A stretch of 64,000 bases of DNA, taken from positions 1-64,000 of the forward strand of contig UQVK01000011.1 in NCBI GenBank assembly GCA_900544445.1, given 5' to 3'. A model generated the notes under the pieces. It was not told the origin of the DNA, searched no databases, and saw nothing but the letters and a program-made list of their open reading frames with translations. Each line of letters starts with the position of its first letter. Position 1 is the first letter of the stretch. Position numbers and translations under genes: made by a program. Shown in pieces: positions 42,893-51,278 of this stretch. Source of the stretch: an uncultured Lachnospiraceae bacterium (GTDB taxonomy: Bacteria; Bacillota; Clostridia; Lachnospirales; Lachnospiraceae).

Positions 42893-42928
42893 GCGGCCTC
42901 AGCGTATCGCTTCGGCAAGGAGGTAAAT

Positions 42929-43570
42929 ATGAAAATTATCATGCTTGGCGCGCCGGGAGCCGGGAAGGGTACCCAGGCGAAAATGATTGCGGAGAAGTAC
43001 GGACTTCCCCACATTTCCACGGGAGATATCTTCCGCGCGAACATCAAGAACGGAACGGAGCTTGGAAAAGAAGCGAAGGAATATATGGATAAGGGCCTGC
43101 TGGTTCCGGATGAGCTGACCGTAAGGCTGCTTCTGGACCGCGTTGCGCAGGATGACTGCAAAAACGGTTATGTGCTGGACGGCTTCCCGAGAACGATCCC
43201 TCAGGCTGAGGTGCTGGATGAGAAGCTCAGTGAGCTGGGCGAGAAGGTGGACTATGCCATCAATGTGGATGTTCCGGATGAGAACATTGTAAACAGAATG
43301 TCCGGACGCCGCGCCTGCTTAAACTGCGGCGCAACCTACCACATCGTGAGCATTCCTCCGAAAAAGGAAGGCATCTGCGATGTCTGCGGAAGCGAGCTGG
43401 TACTCCGTGACGACGACAGGCCGGAAACCGTGCAGAACAGACTGAAGGTTTACCATGAACAGACGCAGCCGCTGATCGACTTCTATGAGAAGAAGGGCGT
43501 GCTGAGAAGCGTTGACGGAACGCTTCCCATGGAAGAAGTCTTCACCGCCATCACAAAGATTCTCGGTTAA
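42929..43570 (+). CDS. adk: Adenylate kinase
   Basis: A 213-residue long-form adenylate kinase, converting ATP and AMP to two ADP. The P-loop is [11 protein letters not shown], and the AMP-site segment [10 protein letters not shown] and DGFPRT are present. The LID carries four Cys (CLNCG and CDVCG), so it is the zinc-binding Gram-positive type. CAAGGAGGT precedes the ATG directly after the hairpin array. map follows after 13 nt. Confidence 0.98.
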   Translation: MKIIMLGAPGAGKGTQAKMIAEKYGLPHISTGDIFRANIKNGTELGKEAKEYMDKGLLVPDELTVRLLLDRVAQDDCKNGYVLDGFPRTIPQAEVLDEKLSELGEKVDYAINVDVPDENIVNRMSGRRACLNCGATYHIVSIPPKKEGICDVCGSELVLRDDDRPETVQNRLKVYHEQTQPLIDFYEKKGVLRSVDGTLPMEEVFTAITKILG

Positions 43571-43583
43571 GGATGGGAAAGCT

Positions 43584-44336
43584 ATGGCAGTAACCATTAA
43601 ATCTGCAAGAGAAATCGAATATATGCGGGAGGCCGGACGGCTGCTCGCCGAGGTGCATGAGGAACTCGGCGCCTTCATCCGTCCCGGCATCTCCACGCTG
43701 GATATCGACATGCTGGGCGAGAAACTGATCCGCAGCCGCGGCTGCGTGCCCAACTTCCTGAACTATAACGGGTATCCGGCTTCCATCTGTGTTTCGGTCA
43801 ATGATGAAGTGGTTCATGGAATCCCCAATGCGGAACGGATTCTGCAGGAGGGAGACATCGTCAGTCTGGACGCGGGCCTGATATATAAGGGGTATCATTC
43901 CGATGCCGCAAGAACGCATGCGGTGGGAAGAGTCAGTGAAGAAGCGAAGAAGCTGATTCAGGTGACCAGACAGAGTTTTTTTGAGGGAATCAAAGCTGCC
44001 AGAGAGGGAAACCACCTCCATGATATCTCGGCAGCCATTGACGATTATGTGAGTGCTTTCGGTTACGGCATTGTCCGTGACCTGGTCGGACACGGGATTG
44101 GCACCCATCTTCATGAGGATCCGCAGATTCCCAATTTCCGTCAGAAGAGAAAGGGAGTCAGGCTGCAGGCCGGCATGACGCTGGCGGTGGAGCCCATGAT
44201 CAATGCCGGAGGATGGCAGGTGGACTTCATGGATGACGGCTGGACGGTTGTCACCAGAGATCACTCTCTGTCCGCGCATTATGAAAATACAATCCTGATC
44301 ACAGACGGGGAACCGGAGATCCTTACGGTACTGTGA
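43584..44336 (+). CDS. map: Methionine aminopeptidase, type I
   Basis: A 250-residue cytosolic metalloprotease that removes the initiator Met. The metal ligands are visible: Asp in SLDAGLIYKGYHSDAART (two Asp), His in GHGIGTHLHEDP, Glu in AVEPMI, and the final Glu near the C-terminus (HYENTILI). AAGGATGGGA precedes ATG 43584; the frame from 43512 lies in adk. Confidence 0.98.
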   Translation: MAVTIKSAREIEYMREAGRLLAEVHEELGAFIRPGISTLDIDMLGEKLIRSRGCVPNFLNYNGYPASICVSVNDEVVHGIPNAERILQEGDIVSLDAGLIYKGYHSDAARTHAVGRVSEEAKKLIQVTRQSFFEGIKAAREGNHLHDISAAIDDYVSAFGYGIVRDLVGHGIGTHLHEDPQIPNFRQKRKGVRLQAGMTLAVEPMINAGGWQVDFMDDGWTVVTRDHSLSAHYENTILITDGEPEILTVL

Positions 44337-44353
44337 GGAGAATGGGAGAAGCG

Positions 44354-44650
44354 ATGAAGGGAAGACTGGCATTTTCAAGGGCCGGCCACGATAAGGGAAA
44401 GCTGTATCTTATCGTCCGTCAGGAGGGCGAACGGGTATGGCTCGCGGACGGAAGGACGCGCAGTGTGCAGGACCCCAAGAAAAAAAACAGGAAGCACATT
44501 CAGCCTGCCGGACAGGAATTTTCAGAAGAAGAGGTTGCTTCTTTTTTTGAAAATCCTGCCTGGGCGGACAATCGGATCAGAGAGACGATAGACAGATTCC
44601 AACGGCAGAAAGAGGCGCAGGAAAGCCGGACGGAATGCAAACAGCCATAA
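44354..44650 (+). CDS. KOW-domain RNA-binding protein (L14e/L24-like)
   Basis: A 98-residue basic protein with a KOW-type start ([20 protein letters not shown], then [19 protein letters not shown]). Clostridia commonly encode this KOW protein between map and infA; its role in the ribosome is not established. The ATG at 44354 is chosen because GGGAGAAG is at a proper distance and relatives begin MK-G; 44342 is an alternative. Confidence 0.85.
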   Translation: MKGRLAFSRAGHDKGKLYLIVRQEGERVWLADGRTRSVQDPKKKNRKHIQPAGQEFSEEEVASFFENPAWADNRIRETIDRFQRQKEAQESRTECKQP

Positions 44651-44666
44651 AGAAAGGAAGCAGAGT

Positions 44667-44885
44667 ATGTCAAAAGCAGATGTAATCGAAATCGAAGGAA
44701 CTGTTGTGGAGAAACTGCCCAATACCATGTTTCAGGTGGAACTGGAGAACGGACACAGGGTTCTCGCTCATATCAGCGGAAAGCTGAGACAGAATTTCAT
44801 CCGTATCCTCCCCGGAGACAAGGTGACTCTGGAGCTGTCCCCCTATGATCTGTCCAAGGGACGTATTATCTGGAGAGATAAATAA
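44667..44885 (+). CDS. infA: Translation initiation factor IF-1
   Basis: A 72-residue IF-1, a single S1/OB-fold domain ([56 protein letters not shown]). It occupies the A site during initiation. AAAGGAAG precedes the ATG. Confidence 0.98.
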   Translation: MSKADVIEIEGTVVEKLPNTMFQVELENGHRVLAHISGKLRQNFIRILPGDKVTLELSPYDLSKGRIIWRDK

Positions 44886-44907
44886 GAAGAACATTTCAAA
44901 AAATTCC

Positions 44908-44936
44908 TTGCAAGCGCGGGGACCGCATGTTATAAT
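44908..44936 (+). promoter_or_regulatory. Internal promoter before rpmJ
   Basis: TTGCAA (44908-44913), 17-nt spacer, TATAAT (44931-44936). It would drive rpmJ-rpsM-rpsK-rpsD-rpoA-rplQ separately from the upstream genes. Confidence 0.75.
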
Positions 44937-44968
44937 GTAAAACGGTCTTTTTTGAAAGGAGGTTTGAC

Positions 44969-45082
44969 ATGAAGGTTAGATCATCAGTAAAACCGATTTG
45001 CGAAAAGTGCAAAGTTATCAAGAGAAAAGGAAGCATCAGGATCATCTGCGAGAATCCCAAGCATAAGCAGCGGCAGGGATAA
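44969..45082 (+). CDS. rpmJ: 50S ribosomal protein L36
   Basis: A 37-residue L36 ([20 protein letters not shown], then a second zinc half with [12 protein letters not shown]). The zinc ligands CEKC, Cys and His are present, so it is the zinc-binding form. GAAAGGAGG precedes the ATG. Its stop codon lies inside the left arm of the hairpin at 45075-45098. Confidence 0.97.
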   Translation: MKVRSSVKPICEKCKVIKRKGSIRIICENPKHKQRQG

Positions 45083-45345
45083 TCCCAGGATTATCCCTCG
45101 GATAATCGACTTCATTCAGGCGGCATCAGCACCGTTGAAGGAAACGGTGCTTACAGATAATTGAACGTAAGACAGCTCATCAGGATAAGAGCGGATGCCT
45201 GCGGAAGGATTTGCGCAAAGCCTCCGGCAGGATTTACGGGAAATTACTTTTTGATACCGAAAATCAGGATGAAATTTTTGATGCATCCTCGGCATCGGCA
45301 GATGCCGAAGTATCGGAAAGGCCGGATTGATATCCGGCTGGAAAG
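45075..45345 (+). repeat. Series of hairpins in the rpmJ-rpsM spacer
   Basis: AGGGATAATCC/GGATTATCCCT with a 2-nt loop (45075-45098), CACCGTT/AACGGTG (about 45129-45148), an imperfect stem CCTGCGGAAGG/CCTCCGGCAGG (about 45198-45232), TCGGCATC/GATGCCGA (about 45291-45310), and GCCGGAT/ATCCGGC (about 45322-45339). No coding sequence is seen in the 434-nt spacer 45083-45516. Confidence 0.75.
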
Positions 45346-45516
45346 GCGTTGAAGCTTTTCCCAGTCAATTAGTAACTGTATGTAGCATGCACAGACGTCT
45401 GATACGCCAGGAAGCGTGGAAACGCGGGAGGGCGTGAACGTGCTGTGCTCGCTGTGCAGCGTTTTTAAAAGACCGGACGCTGCGCGGCAAAGAAAGAAAA
45501 CGGAGGAAAGACGTAA

Positions 45517-45885
45517 ATGGCTCGTATTGCAGGTATTGACTTACCCAGAGAAAAACGTGTGGAAATCGGACTTACCTATATCTATGGTATCGGCAGGCCC
45601 AGCGCAACAAAGATCTGCGCGCAGGCGAACGTAAATCCCGATACCCGCGTCAGAGAGCTGACCGATGATGAGGTGAGAAGACTCAGCGCGGTGATCGATG
45701 AGACCATGGTAGTGGAAGGTGACCTGAGAAGAGAGATCGCTCTGAACATCAAGCGTCTCCAGGAAATCGGCTGCTACAGAGGAATCCGTCACAGAAAGGG
45801 ACTTCCGGTTCGCGGACAGAACACCAAGAACAACGCAAGAACCAGAAAAGGCCCGAAGAGAACCGTTGCGAACAAGAAGAAATAA
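45517..45885 (+). CDS. rpsM: 30S ribosomal protein S13
   Basis: A 122-residue S13 ([39 protein letters not shown], and [19 protein letters not shown]). It forms bridges from the 30S head to the 50S subunit. GGAGGAAAG precedes the ATG. rpsK follows after 40 nt. Confidence 0.98.
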   Translation: MARIAGIDLPREKRVEIGLTYIYGIGRPSATKICAQANVNPDTRVRELTDDEVRRLSAVIDETMVVEGDLRREIALNIKRLQEIGCYRGIRHRKGLPVRGQNTKNNARTRKGPKRTVANKKK

Positions 45886-45925
45886 GAAGCAAAGGAATTG
45901 TTGAAAGGAAAGTAGGTTAGTTTAA

Positions 45926-46321
45926 ATGGCGAAGAAAGTTGCGAAAAAAGTAACAAAGAAGCGTGTCAGAAAAAACGTTGAACGCGGACAGGCACATATT
46001 CAGTCTTCCTTCAATAACACGATTGTTACCCTGACGGATACTGAAGGAAATGCCATCAGCTGGGCAAGCGCCGGCGGTCTGGGATTCAGAGGTTCAAGGA
46101 AATCTACTCCTTATGCAGCACAGATGGCTGCGGAAACTGCTGCGAAGGCAGCTCTTCCTCACGGCTTAAAGAGCGTGGATGTATTCGTGAAGGGACCCGG
46201 CTCAGGCCGTGAAGCTGCGATCCGCGCACTGTCTGCCTGCGGTCTGGATGTGACCAGCATCAAGGATGTGACTCCCGTTCCTCATAACGGATGCCGTCCT
46301 CCCAAGCGCCGCAGAGTATAA
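45926..46321 (+). CDS. rpsK: 30S ribosomal protein S11
   Basis: A 131-residue S11 ([36 protein letters not shown], and [13 protein letters not shown]). It lies at the platform near the E-site mRNA. GAAAGGAAAG precedes the ATG. Confidence 0.98.
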   Translation: MAKKVAKKVTKKRVRKNVERGQAHIQSSFNNTIVTLTDTEGNAISWASAGGLGFRGSRKSTPYAAQMAAETAAKAALPHGLKSVDVFVKGPGSGREAAIRALSACGLDVTSIKDVTPVPHNGCRPPKRRRV

Positions 46322-46354
46322 TTCTTCTGCTTGCGGGCAGTAAGCCTGCATAAA

Positions 46355-46375
46355 GTGCCGCGCATCGCGCGGCAC
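46355..46375 (+). repeat. Perfect GC-rich hairpin in the rpsK-rpsD spacer
   Basis: GTGCCGCGC/GCGCGGCAC with loop ATC, in a 196-nt spacer that holds further weak dyads. No T run follows. Confidence 0.75.
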
Positions 46376-46493
46376 ACTCGAAAAGGTTGGAAGAAAGCGT
46401 GCCTGGTCTTCTGCGCTTCGGCGGGCGGAAGGCACAGCAAACGGACAGCACGCTGTAAACAATATTTTGGAGAAGCGCCGGAAGGAGGCGCGA

Positions 46494-46511
46494 CTCCTTT
46501 TAAGAAAGGAG
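46494..46511 (+). promoter_or_regulatory. Hairpin covering the rpsD ribosome binding site
   Basis: CTCCTTT (46494-46500), loop TAAG, AAAGGAG (46505-46511). The right arm is the Shine-Dalgarno sequence of rpsD, so folding would block initiation. S4 represses its own synthesis in several bacteria, which makes this a plausible control site; that is inference. Confidence 0.6.
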
Positions 46512-46517
46512 CCTGAC

Positions 46518-47111
46518 ATGGCAGTCAACAGAACACCAGTATTAAAGAGATGCAGAGCGCTCGGTCTTGAGCCCATGTATCTTGGATATGACAAGAAGTC
46601 CAACAGAACGAACCCGAGAGCGGGCAAGAAGGTCAGCGAATATGGCCTGCAGCTGCGTGAGAAGCAGAAAGCGAAATTCATCTACGGCGTACTTGAGAAG
46701 CCTTTCAGAAATTACTATGAGAAGGCCAGCAGAATGAAGGGTATGCCTGGTGAAAACCTGATGCGTATTCTTGAGAGCAGACTGGACAATGTGGTTTTCC
46801 GTATGGGCCTTGCGAGAACCAGAAGAGAGGCCAGACAGGTTGTCGGCCACAAGCATGTGCTTGTAAACGGCAAGAAGGTGAACATTCCTTCCTACCTGGT
46901 TAAGGCTGGAGATGTGATCGAACTGACCGAAAAGGCAAAGGGACTGCAGAGATACAAGGAAATCGCTGAAGTTACGGCAGGAAGACTGGTTCCGGAGTGG
47001 ATGGATGCAGATCTTGAAAACTTCAAGGGAACGATCAAGGAACTTCCGACCAGAGAAATGATTGACGTACCGGTTGACGAGATGCTTATCGTCGAATTGT
47101 ATACCAAGTAA
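46518..47111 (+). CDS. rpsD: 30S ribosomal protein S4
   Basis: A 197-residue S4 ([19 protein letters not shown], then the S4 RNA-binding domain [20 protein letters not shown] and [17 protein letters not shown]). It nucleates 30S assembly. ATG 46518 follows AAAGGAG, which is part of the hairpin at 46494-46511; the TTG frame upstream is not needed. Confidence 0.98.
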   Translation: MAVNRTPVLKRCRALGLEPMYLGYDKKSNRTNPRAGKKVSEYGLQLREKQKAKFIYGVLEKPFRNYYEKASRMKGMPGENLMRILESRLDNVVFRMGLARTRREARQVVGHKHVLVNGKKVNIPSYLVKAGDVIELTEKAKGLQRYKEIAEVTAGRLVPEWMDADLENFKGTIKELPTREMIDVPVDEMLIVELYTK

Positions 47112-47176
47112 TTTCAAGCGGCTGGCGTGAATGTTTCTTTTCAGAAACTTTTCGTTCGTAAAGGAGGGTATTTGCA

Positions 47177-48145
47177 GTGTTTGATTTTGAAAGACCCAAT
47201 ATTGAGGTTGCTGAGATCTCCGAGGATAAGAAGTACGGAAGATTTGTCGTTGAGCCGCTGGAAAGAGGGTACGGCATTACTCTTGGCAACTCGCTGAGAC
47301 GGATCATGCTTTCTTCACTGCCGGGCGCTGCTGTCAGCCAGGTTAAGATTGAGGGCGTGCTGCATGAGTTCAGTTCCATCCCCGGCGTCAAGGAGGATGT
47401 GACCGAGATCATCATGAACATCAAGAGCCTGGCGATCAAGAACAACAGCGAGACCAACGAACCCAAGACCGCTTATATTGAATTCGAAGGTGAAGGCGTA
47501 GTCAGAGCCTCTGACATCCAGGCGGACCAGGATATTGAAATCCTCAATCCCGATCTCGTAATCGCCACGCTGAGCGGCGGCAAGGAAAGCAAGCTGTACA
47601 TGGAGCTGACCATTACCAAGGGACGCGGCTATGTCAGCGCCGAGAAGAACAAGAGCGAGGATCTGCCGATCGGTGTGATCGCAGTGGATTCCATTTACAC
47701 CCCTGTTGAGAGGGTGAATATGACCGTGGACAATACCCGTGTCGGCCAGGTGACAGACTTTGATAAGCTGACTCTGGATGTGTATACCAACGGAACGCTC
47801 GCGCCCGATGAGGCTGTCAGCCTCGCGGCAAAGGTGCTCAGCGAGCATCTGAGCCTTTTCATCGACCTGTCTGAGAATGCCAGAACCGCAGAGGTTATGG
47901 TGGAGAAGGAGGACGACGAGAAGGAGAAGGTGCTGGAGATGAGCATCGATGAGCTGGAGCTTTCCGTTCGTTCCTACAACTGCCTGAAGCGCGCGGGCAT
48001 CAATACGGTGGAAGAGCTGACGAACAAGACCCCCGAGGATATGATGAAGGTCCGTAATCTGGGCCGCAAGTCCCTGGAAGAGGTTCTTGCGAAGTTAAAG
48101 GAGCTGGGCCTTCAGCTGAATCCCAGCGAAGAAGTGAACGTGTAA
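47177..48145 (+). CDS. rpoA: RNA polymerase subunit alpha
   Basis: A 322-residue alpha subunit. The N-terminal dimerisation domain has [20 protein letters not shown] and [13 protein letters not shown]; the C-terminal domain has [20 protein letters not shown], the contact region for promoter UP elements. The start is GTG at 47177 behind AAGGAGGG. A spacer with two look-alike hairpins follows before rplQ. Confidence 0.99.
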   Translation: MFDFERPNIEVAEISEDKKYGRFVVEPLERGYGITLGNSLRRIMLSSLPGAAVSQVKIEGVLHEFSSIPGVKEDVTEIIMNIKSLAIKNNSETNEPKTAYIEFEGEGVVRASDIQADQDIEILNPDLVIATLSGGKESKLYMELTITKGRGYVSAEKNKSEDLPIGVIAVDSIYTPVERVNMTVDNTRVGQVTDFDKLTLDVYTNGTLAPDEAVSLAAKVLSEHLSLFIDLSENARTAEVMVEKEDDEKEKVLEMSIDELELSVRSYNCLKRAGINTVEELTNKTPEDMMKVRNLGRKSLEEVLAKLKELGLQLNPSEEVNV

Positions 48146-48325
48146 CAGCCTGTGGACGAATCCTGCGGGATTCCTTTGCAGCGCTGATCAGCGCGGTATA
48201 AAGAGCAGAGCCGGTAAGACCGAAGGGCGCGGCTTCTGTTTGCAGCATGATTGGAAAACTGTATTCGGCGGATAAGACCGAAGGGCGCTGCCGGATACAC
48301 CAGTAATGAAAGTGAGATTGAAAAA
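48146..48325 (+). repeat. rpoA-rplQ spacer with two hairpins sharing one loop sequence
   Basis: Contains GAATCC/GGATTC and the palindrome GCGCTGATCAGCGC, then two hairpins with different stems (CAGAGCCG/CGGCTTCTG and GTATTCGGC/GCCGGATAC) but the same 16-nt sequence TAAGACCGAAGGGCGC in their loops (48215-48230 and 48273-48288). Confidence 0.8.
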
Positions 48326-48862
48326 ATGGCAAAGTACAGAAAATTGGGAAGAACCTCCAGCCAGAGAAAGGCTCTTTTAAGAGCTCAGGTGACCAACCTG
48401 CTCTATCATGGAAAGATCGTTACCACGGAAGCGAGAGCTAAGGAAGTGCGCAAGATCGCGGAAGGCATCATCGCTATGGGCGTGAAGGAGAAGGATAACT
48501 TCGAAACTGTAAAGGTTACCGCAAAGGTTCCCCGCAAGGACAAGGACGGTAAGAGAGTGAAGGAAGTTGTGGACGGCAAGAAGGTTACCGTTTACGATGA
48601 AGTAGAGAAGGAGATCAAAAAGGATCTGCCCAGCAGACTTCATGCAAGAAGACAGATGCTGAAGGTATTTTATCCTGTGACCGAGGTTCCTTCCACTCCT
48701 GCCGGACGTAAGAGAGGAACGAAGAAGGTTGATATGCCTGCAAAGGTGTTCGACGAAATCGCTCCCAAGTATGTAGACCGCAAGGGCGGTTATACCCGTA
48801 TCATCAAGATCGGTCAGAGAAAGGGCGACGGCGCAATGGAAGTCGTTCTGGAGCTGGTATAA
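48326..48862 (+). CDS. rplQ: 50S ribosomal protein L17
   Basis: A 178-residue L17 (MAKYRKLGRTSSQRKALLRA, LLYHGKIVTTEARAKEVRK, and GGYTRIIKIGQRKGDGAMEV). It is longer than the roughly 120-residue E. coli protein owing to a Lys/Asp-rich insertion near residues 65-100 (VPRKDKDGKRVKEVVDGKK). The ribosome binding site is weak (AGTGAG). It is the last ribosomal gene and is followed by a terminator. Confidence 0.97.
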   Translation: MAKYRKLGRTSSQRKALLRAQVTNLLYHGKIVTTEARAKEVRKIAEGIIAMGVKEKDNFETVKVTAKVPRKDKDGKRVKEVVDGKKVTVYDEVEKEIKKDLPSRLHARRQMLKVFYPVTEVPSTPAGRKRGTKKVDMPAKVFDEIAPKYVDRKGGYTRIIKIGQRKGDGAMEVVLELV

Positions 48863-48889
48863 TCTCTGATATATTTTCTAAAAAATAAG

Positions 48890-48936
48890 AGCCTTTCAAC
48901 GGAATGCAAAAAGTTCCGCTGAAGGGCTTTTTTTTT
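48890..48936 (+). terminator. Rho-independent terminator after rplQ
   Basis: AGCCTTTCAACGGAA pairs with TTCCGCTGAAGGGCT (48913-48928, one mismatch), followed by a run of T. It closes the ribosomal block before the inserted glycan locus. Confidence 0.88.
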
Positions 48937-48957
48937 GCGCGATATGCCAGGAGGGAT

Positions 48958-49988
48958 TCAGTTGGGATTCTTTTCCGGTTCCATCCATCCGGAGAATTCG
49001 ATGATTGTTTTTCGAGGTTCAGTGACAAGACCGCCTGAGGAGCCGGGGGACTGCATGCGGTATTCCCTGGGCGTCTGGTGGATAACGTCCTGAAAATGAC
49101 GGTTGAAGCTGGAGACGGATGCAAAGCCTACCATTTCAGAGATGGTGAGAATGGACTCCTCCGTACCGCGCAGAAGATTGCAGGCCTTCATGATCCGTGT
49201 GCTGTTCAGATAATTCAGAGGGCTCATGTTCATGATGGAATGAAAAACCCTGCGGAAGTGCGTGGGGCTCAGACCGCAGACCTCAGCCAGCTTTTCCATG
49301 GAGAACTGCGTGGCATAGTTGTCTTCAATGTAATTCAGGGCAGGAGAGATGACCAGCGCGTTTTCGGGTACGGAAATCTCGGTTGGGGGGGCATTAACGC
49401 GGCGGAAGCGTTTTCCTCTTCCTGAATTCGGTTCAGTTCGATACAGAGCGCGAGCAGAAGGCCCTTGACACAGAGCTTGTAATTGGGCCTGGCAGCGTTC
49501 AGTTCTTCTATTACGTCCATGACGAGAGCGTATATTTTGGAAAAATCGTTCTTCGGCAGGATGTGGCGGATATTCTGGTAGGTGGAAAGGGACAGATCCG
49601 GTTCTCCCTCAGAAGGGGGCAGCATATCGCGGAACATGATCTGCGGATCCAGATACAGATAGGACCAGAGGCTTTCATCTCCTTTATCCGACCAGGTGGT
49701 ATGGGGAATGTTACGGGGCACACAGGTAACGTCTCCGGCTTTAAATCGGAGAGGGTTACTGTAAAATTTCATGGTGCCGCCCCAGGAATGACAGACTCCG
49801 ATCTCCAGGCAGTTGTGAAAATGCAGGCGCGAACTGGGGATATCTGATATTTTCCAGTGTTCTCCCGTGAGCAGGAGAAGTGGAAAATCTACCGGAAGAT
49901 AGTAGTTGCGGTATTCGGTTACGATATGTCTTGGTTTGGGCATACATAAACTCCTTTTGTATATGCGGTAATGTGGAAAAACGACCAT
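48958..49988 (-). pseudogene. AraC-family regulator of the glycan locus, frameshifted at a C7 tract
   Basis: Two frames join into one regulator of about 343 residues. The 5' part (49988 to the tract) gives a cupin domain (LHFHNCLEIGVCHSWGGTMK, then KAGDVTCVPRNIPHTTW). The 3' part gives SPALNYIEDNYATQFSMEKL and two helix-turn-helix motifs (LAEVCGLSPTHFRRVFHSIM and ISEMVGFASVSSFNRHFQ). The break is at seven C on the minus strand (G 49385-49391). Eight would read MPPPTEISVPENAL and restore the frame. It is divergent from the ABC transporter genes and should control them. As sequenced the DNA-binding half is not translated from the main start. Confidence 0.85.
49385..49391. repeat. G7/C7 homopolymer at the AraC frameshift
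   Basis: Seven G on the plus strand; one more base restores the regulator frame. Confidence 0.8.
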
Positions 49989-50313
49989 TCCTTTGAAAGA
50001 ACAATTCAGATTTCGTTCACAGAAGATTCATAAATAGAAAAAATGTTCAAAAGGAATTGAAAAAACAAAGTATGGTCGGGCAGTTTGATCAGAGCATAAA
50101 AGGAAAAAACTCTCTCTTCTCGAAAATAAGTCGGCAGTTTTTTCGGAAATTTTAAATAAATGGTTGATATTGCTCGGTTTTGCCATGTATTTGATTAGAA
50201 AAAACCTTTTATATATATGATAATAATAACATAGAAATTACGGAGATGTACATAGTGACAGAAAAAGATTTCATTTTCAGTTTTTTTATGTACAAATTTA
50301 GGAGGGAAAAAAT
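49989..50313 (+). other. AT-rich divergent regulatory region of the glycan locus
   Basis: No gene is seen. It should hold both the regulator promoter and the transporter promoter. A possible plus-strand -35 TTGATT (50191-50196) and -10 TATGAT (50216-50221) have a long 19-nt spacer. ATGTACAT (50246-50253) and ATGTACA (50288-50294) recur about 42 nt apart. Confidence 0.45.
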
Positions 50314-51264
50314 ATGGCGAAAAGTAAATCCAAAGCGCCACAGGTGCAGGTTCATACCACCTGGAAAAAGGCCTTCAGAAGGGACTGGCAGCTGTATCTG
50401 CTGTGCCTGCTTCCACTGCTCATGGTGATCATTTTCAACTATGCGGCATATCCCGGCCTGCGGATGGTATTCATGGACTACAAGCCGGCCAGAGGTTATG
50501 AGGGAAGCGAATGGGTCGGTCTGGAAACCTTCCAGAAGATATTCAAGGACAGGGACTTCCTGAAAGCCCTGCGCAATTCCATCGTATTTAACATTCTGGA
50601 TCTGGCTCTGCAGTTCCCGATCCCGATCATTCTGGCGCTGATGCTGAACGAACTGCGCTATGCAAGATTCAAGAAGGTGACGCAGACCATCCTGTATCTG
50701 CCCCACTTCCTTTCCTGGGTCATCATCGGAAGCGTGGCCTATCAGATGTTCCGTCCCCAGAGCGGTACCATCAACATGCTGCTGATGAACTGGGGGCTGA
50801 TCGATGAAGGCATTCCCTTCCTGACAGAGAAATGGCACTGGGCTGTGACCTACCTGCTCGTCGGCGTATGGCAGACCATGGGATGGGGTACCATCATTTA
50901 TCTGGCTGCTATCACGGGTATCAGCGGAGAACTGTATGAGGCAGCCATGATTGACGGCGCCGGCCGGTGGAAGAGGATGTGGTACATCACGCTGCCGGGC
51001 ATCAAGGGTACGGCGGTAACCCTGCTGATCATGAACCTTGGTAAGGTAATGAACAGCAACCTGGAACGTCTGCAGGCATTTGCAAACAGCCAGGTCAGAG
51101 ATTTCGAATATCAGCTCGCTGTCTATATTTATGAAAAGGGTCTGAACAGCGGACATTTCAGTGAAGCTACTGCGGTAGGCCTGTTCCAGTCTCTCGTCGG
51201 CCTGTTCCTGGTGCTGGCGTCTGACAAGGTAGCCAAGGGTCTGGGCGAAGACGGACTGCTGTAA
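50314..51264 (+). CDS. ABC sugar transporter permease (LplB/MalF-type)
   Basis: A 316-residue inner-membrane permease with six or so spans. The EAA loop that contacts the ATPase is EAAMIDGAGRWKRMWYITLP near residue 210. The N-terminal RRDWQLYLLCLLPLLMVIIF and the PGLRMVFMDYKPARG segment match the LplB-type permeases that import complex oligosaccharides such as pectin fragments. AGGAGGGAAAA precedes the ATG. No ATPase gene is present, as is usual; a shared MsmX-like ATPase elsewhere is presumed. The second permease follows after 14 nt. Confidence 0.93.
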   Translation: MAKSKSKAPQVQVHTTWKKAFRRDWQLYLLCLLPLLMVIIFNYAAYPGLRMVFMDYKPARGYEGSEWVGLETFQKIFKDRDFLKALRNSIVFNILDLALQFPIPIILALMLNELRYARFKKVTQTILYLPHFLSWVIIGSVAYQMFRPQSGTINMLLMNWGLIDEGIPFLTEKWHWAVTYLLVGVWQTMGWGTIIYLAAITGISGELYEAAMIDGAGRWKRMWYITLPGIKGTAVTLLIMNLGKVMNSNLERLQAFANSQVRDFEYQLAVYIYEKGLNSGHFSEATAVGLFQSLVGLFLVLASDKVAKGLGEDGLL

Positions 51265-51278
51265 GGAGGTGTGAGAAA

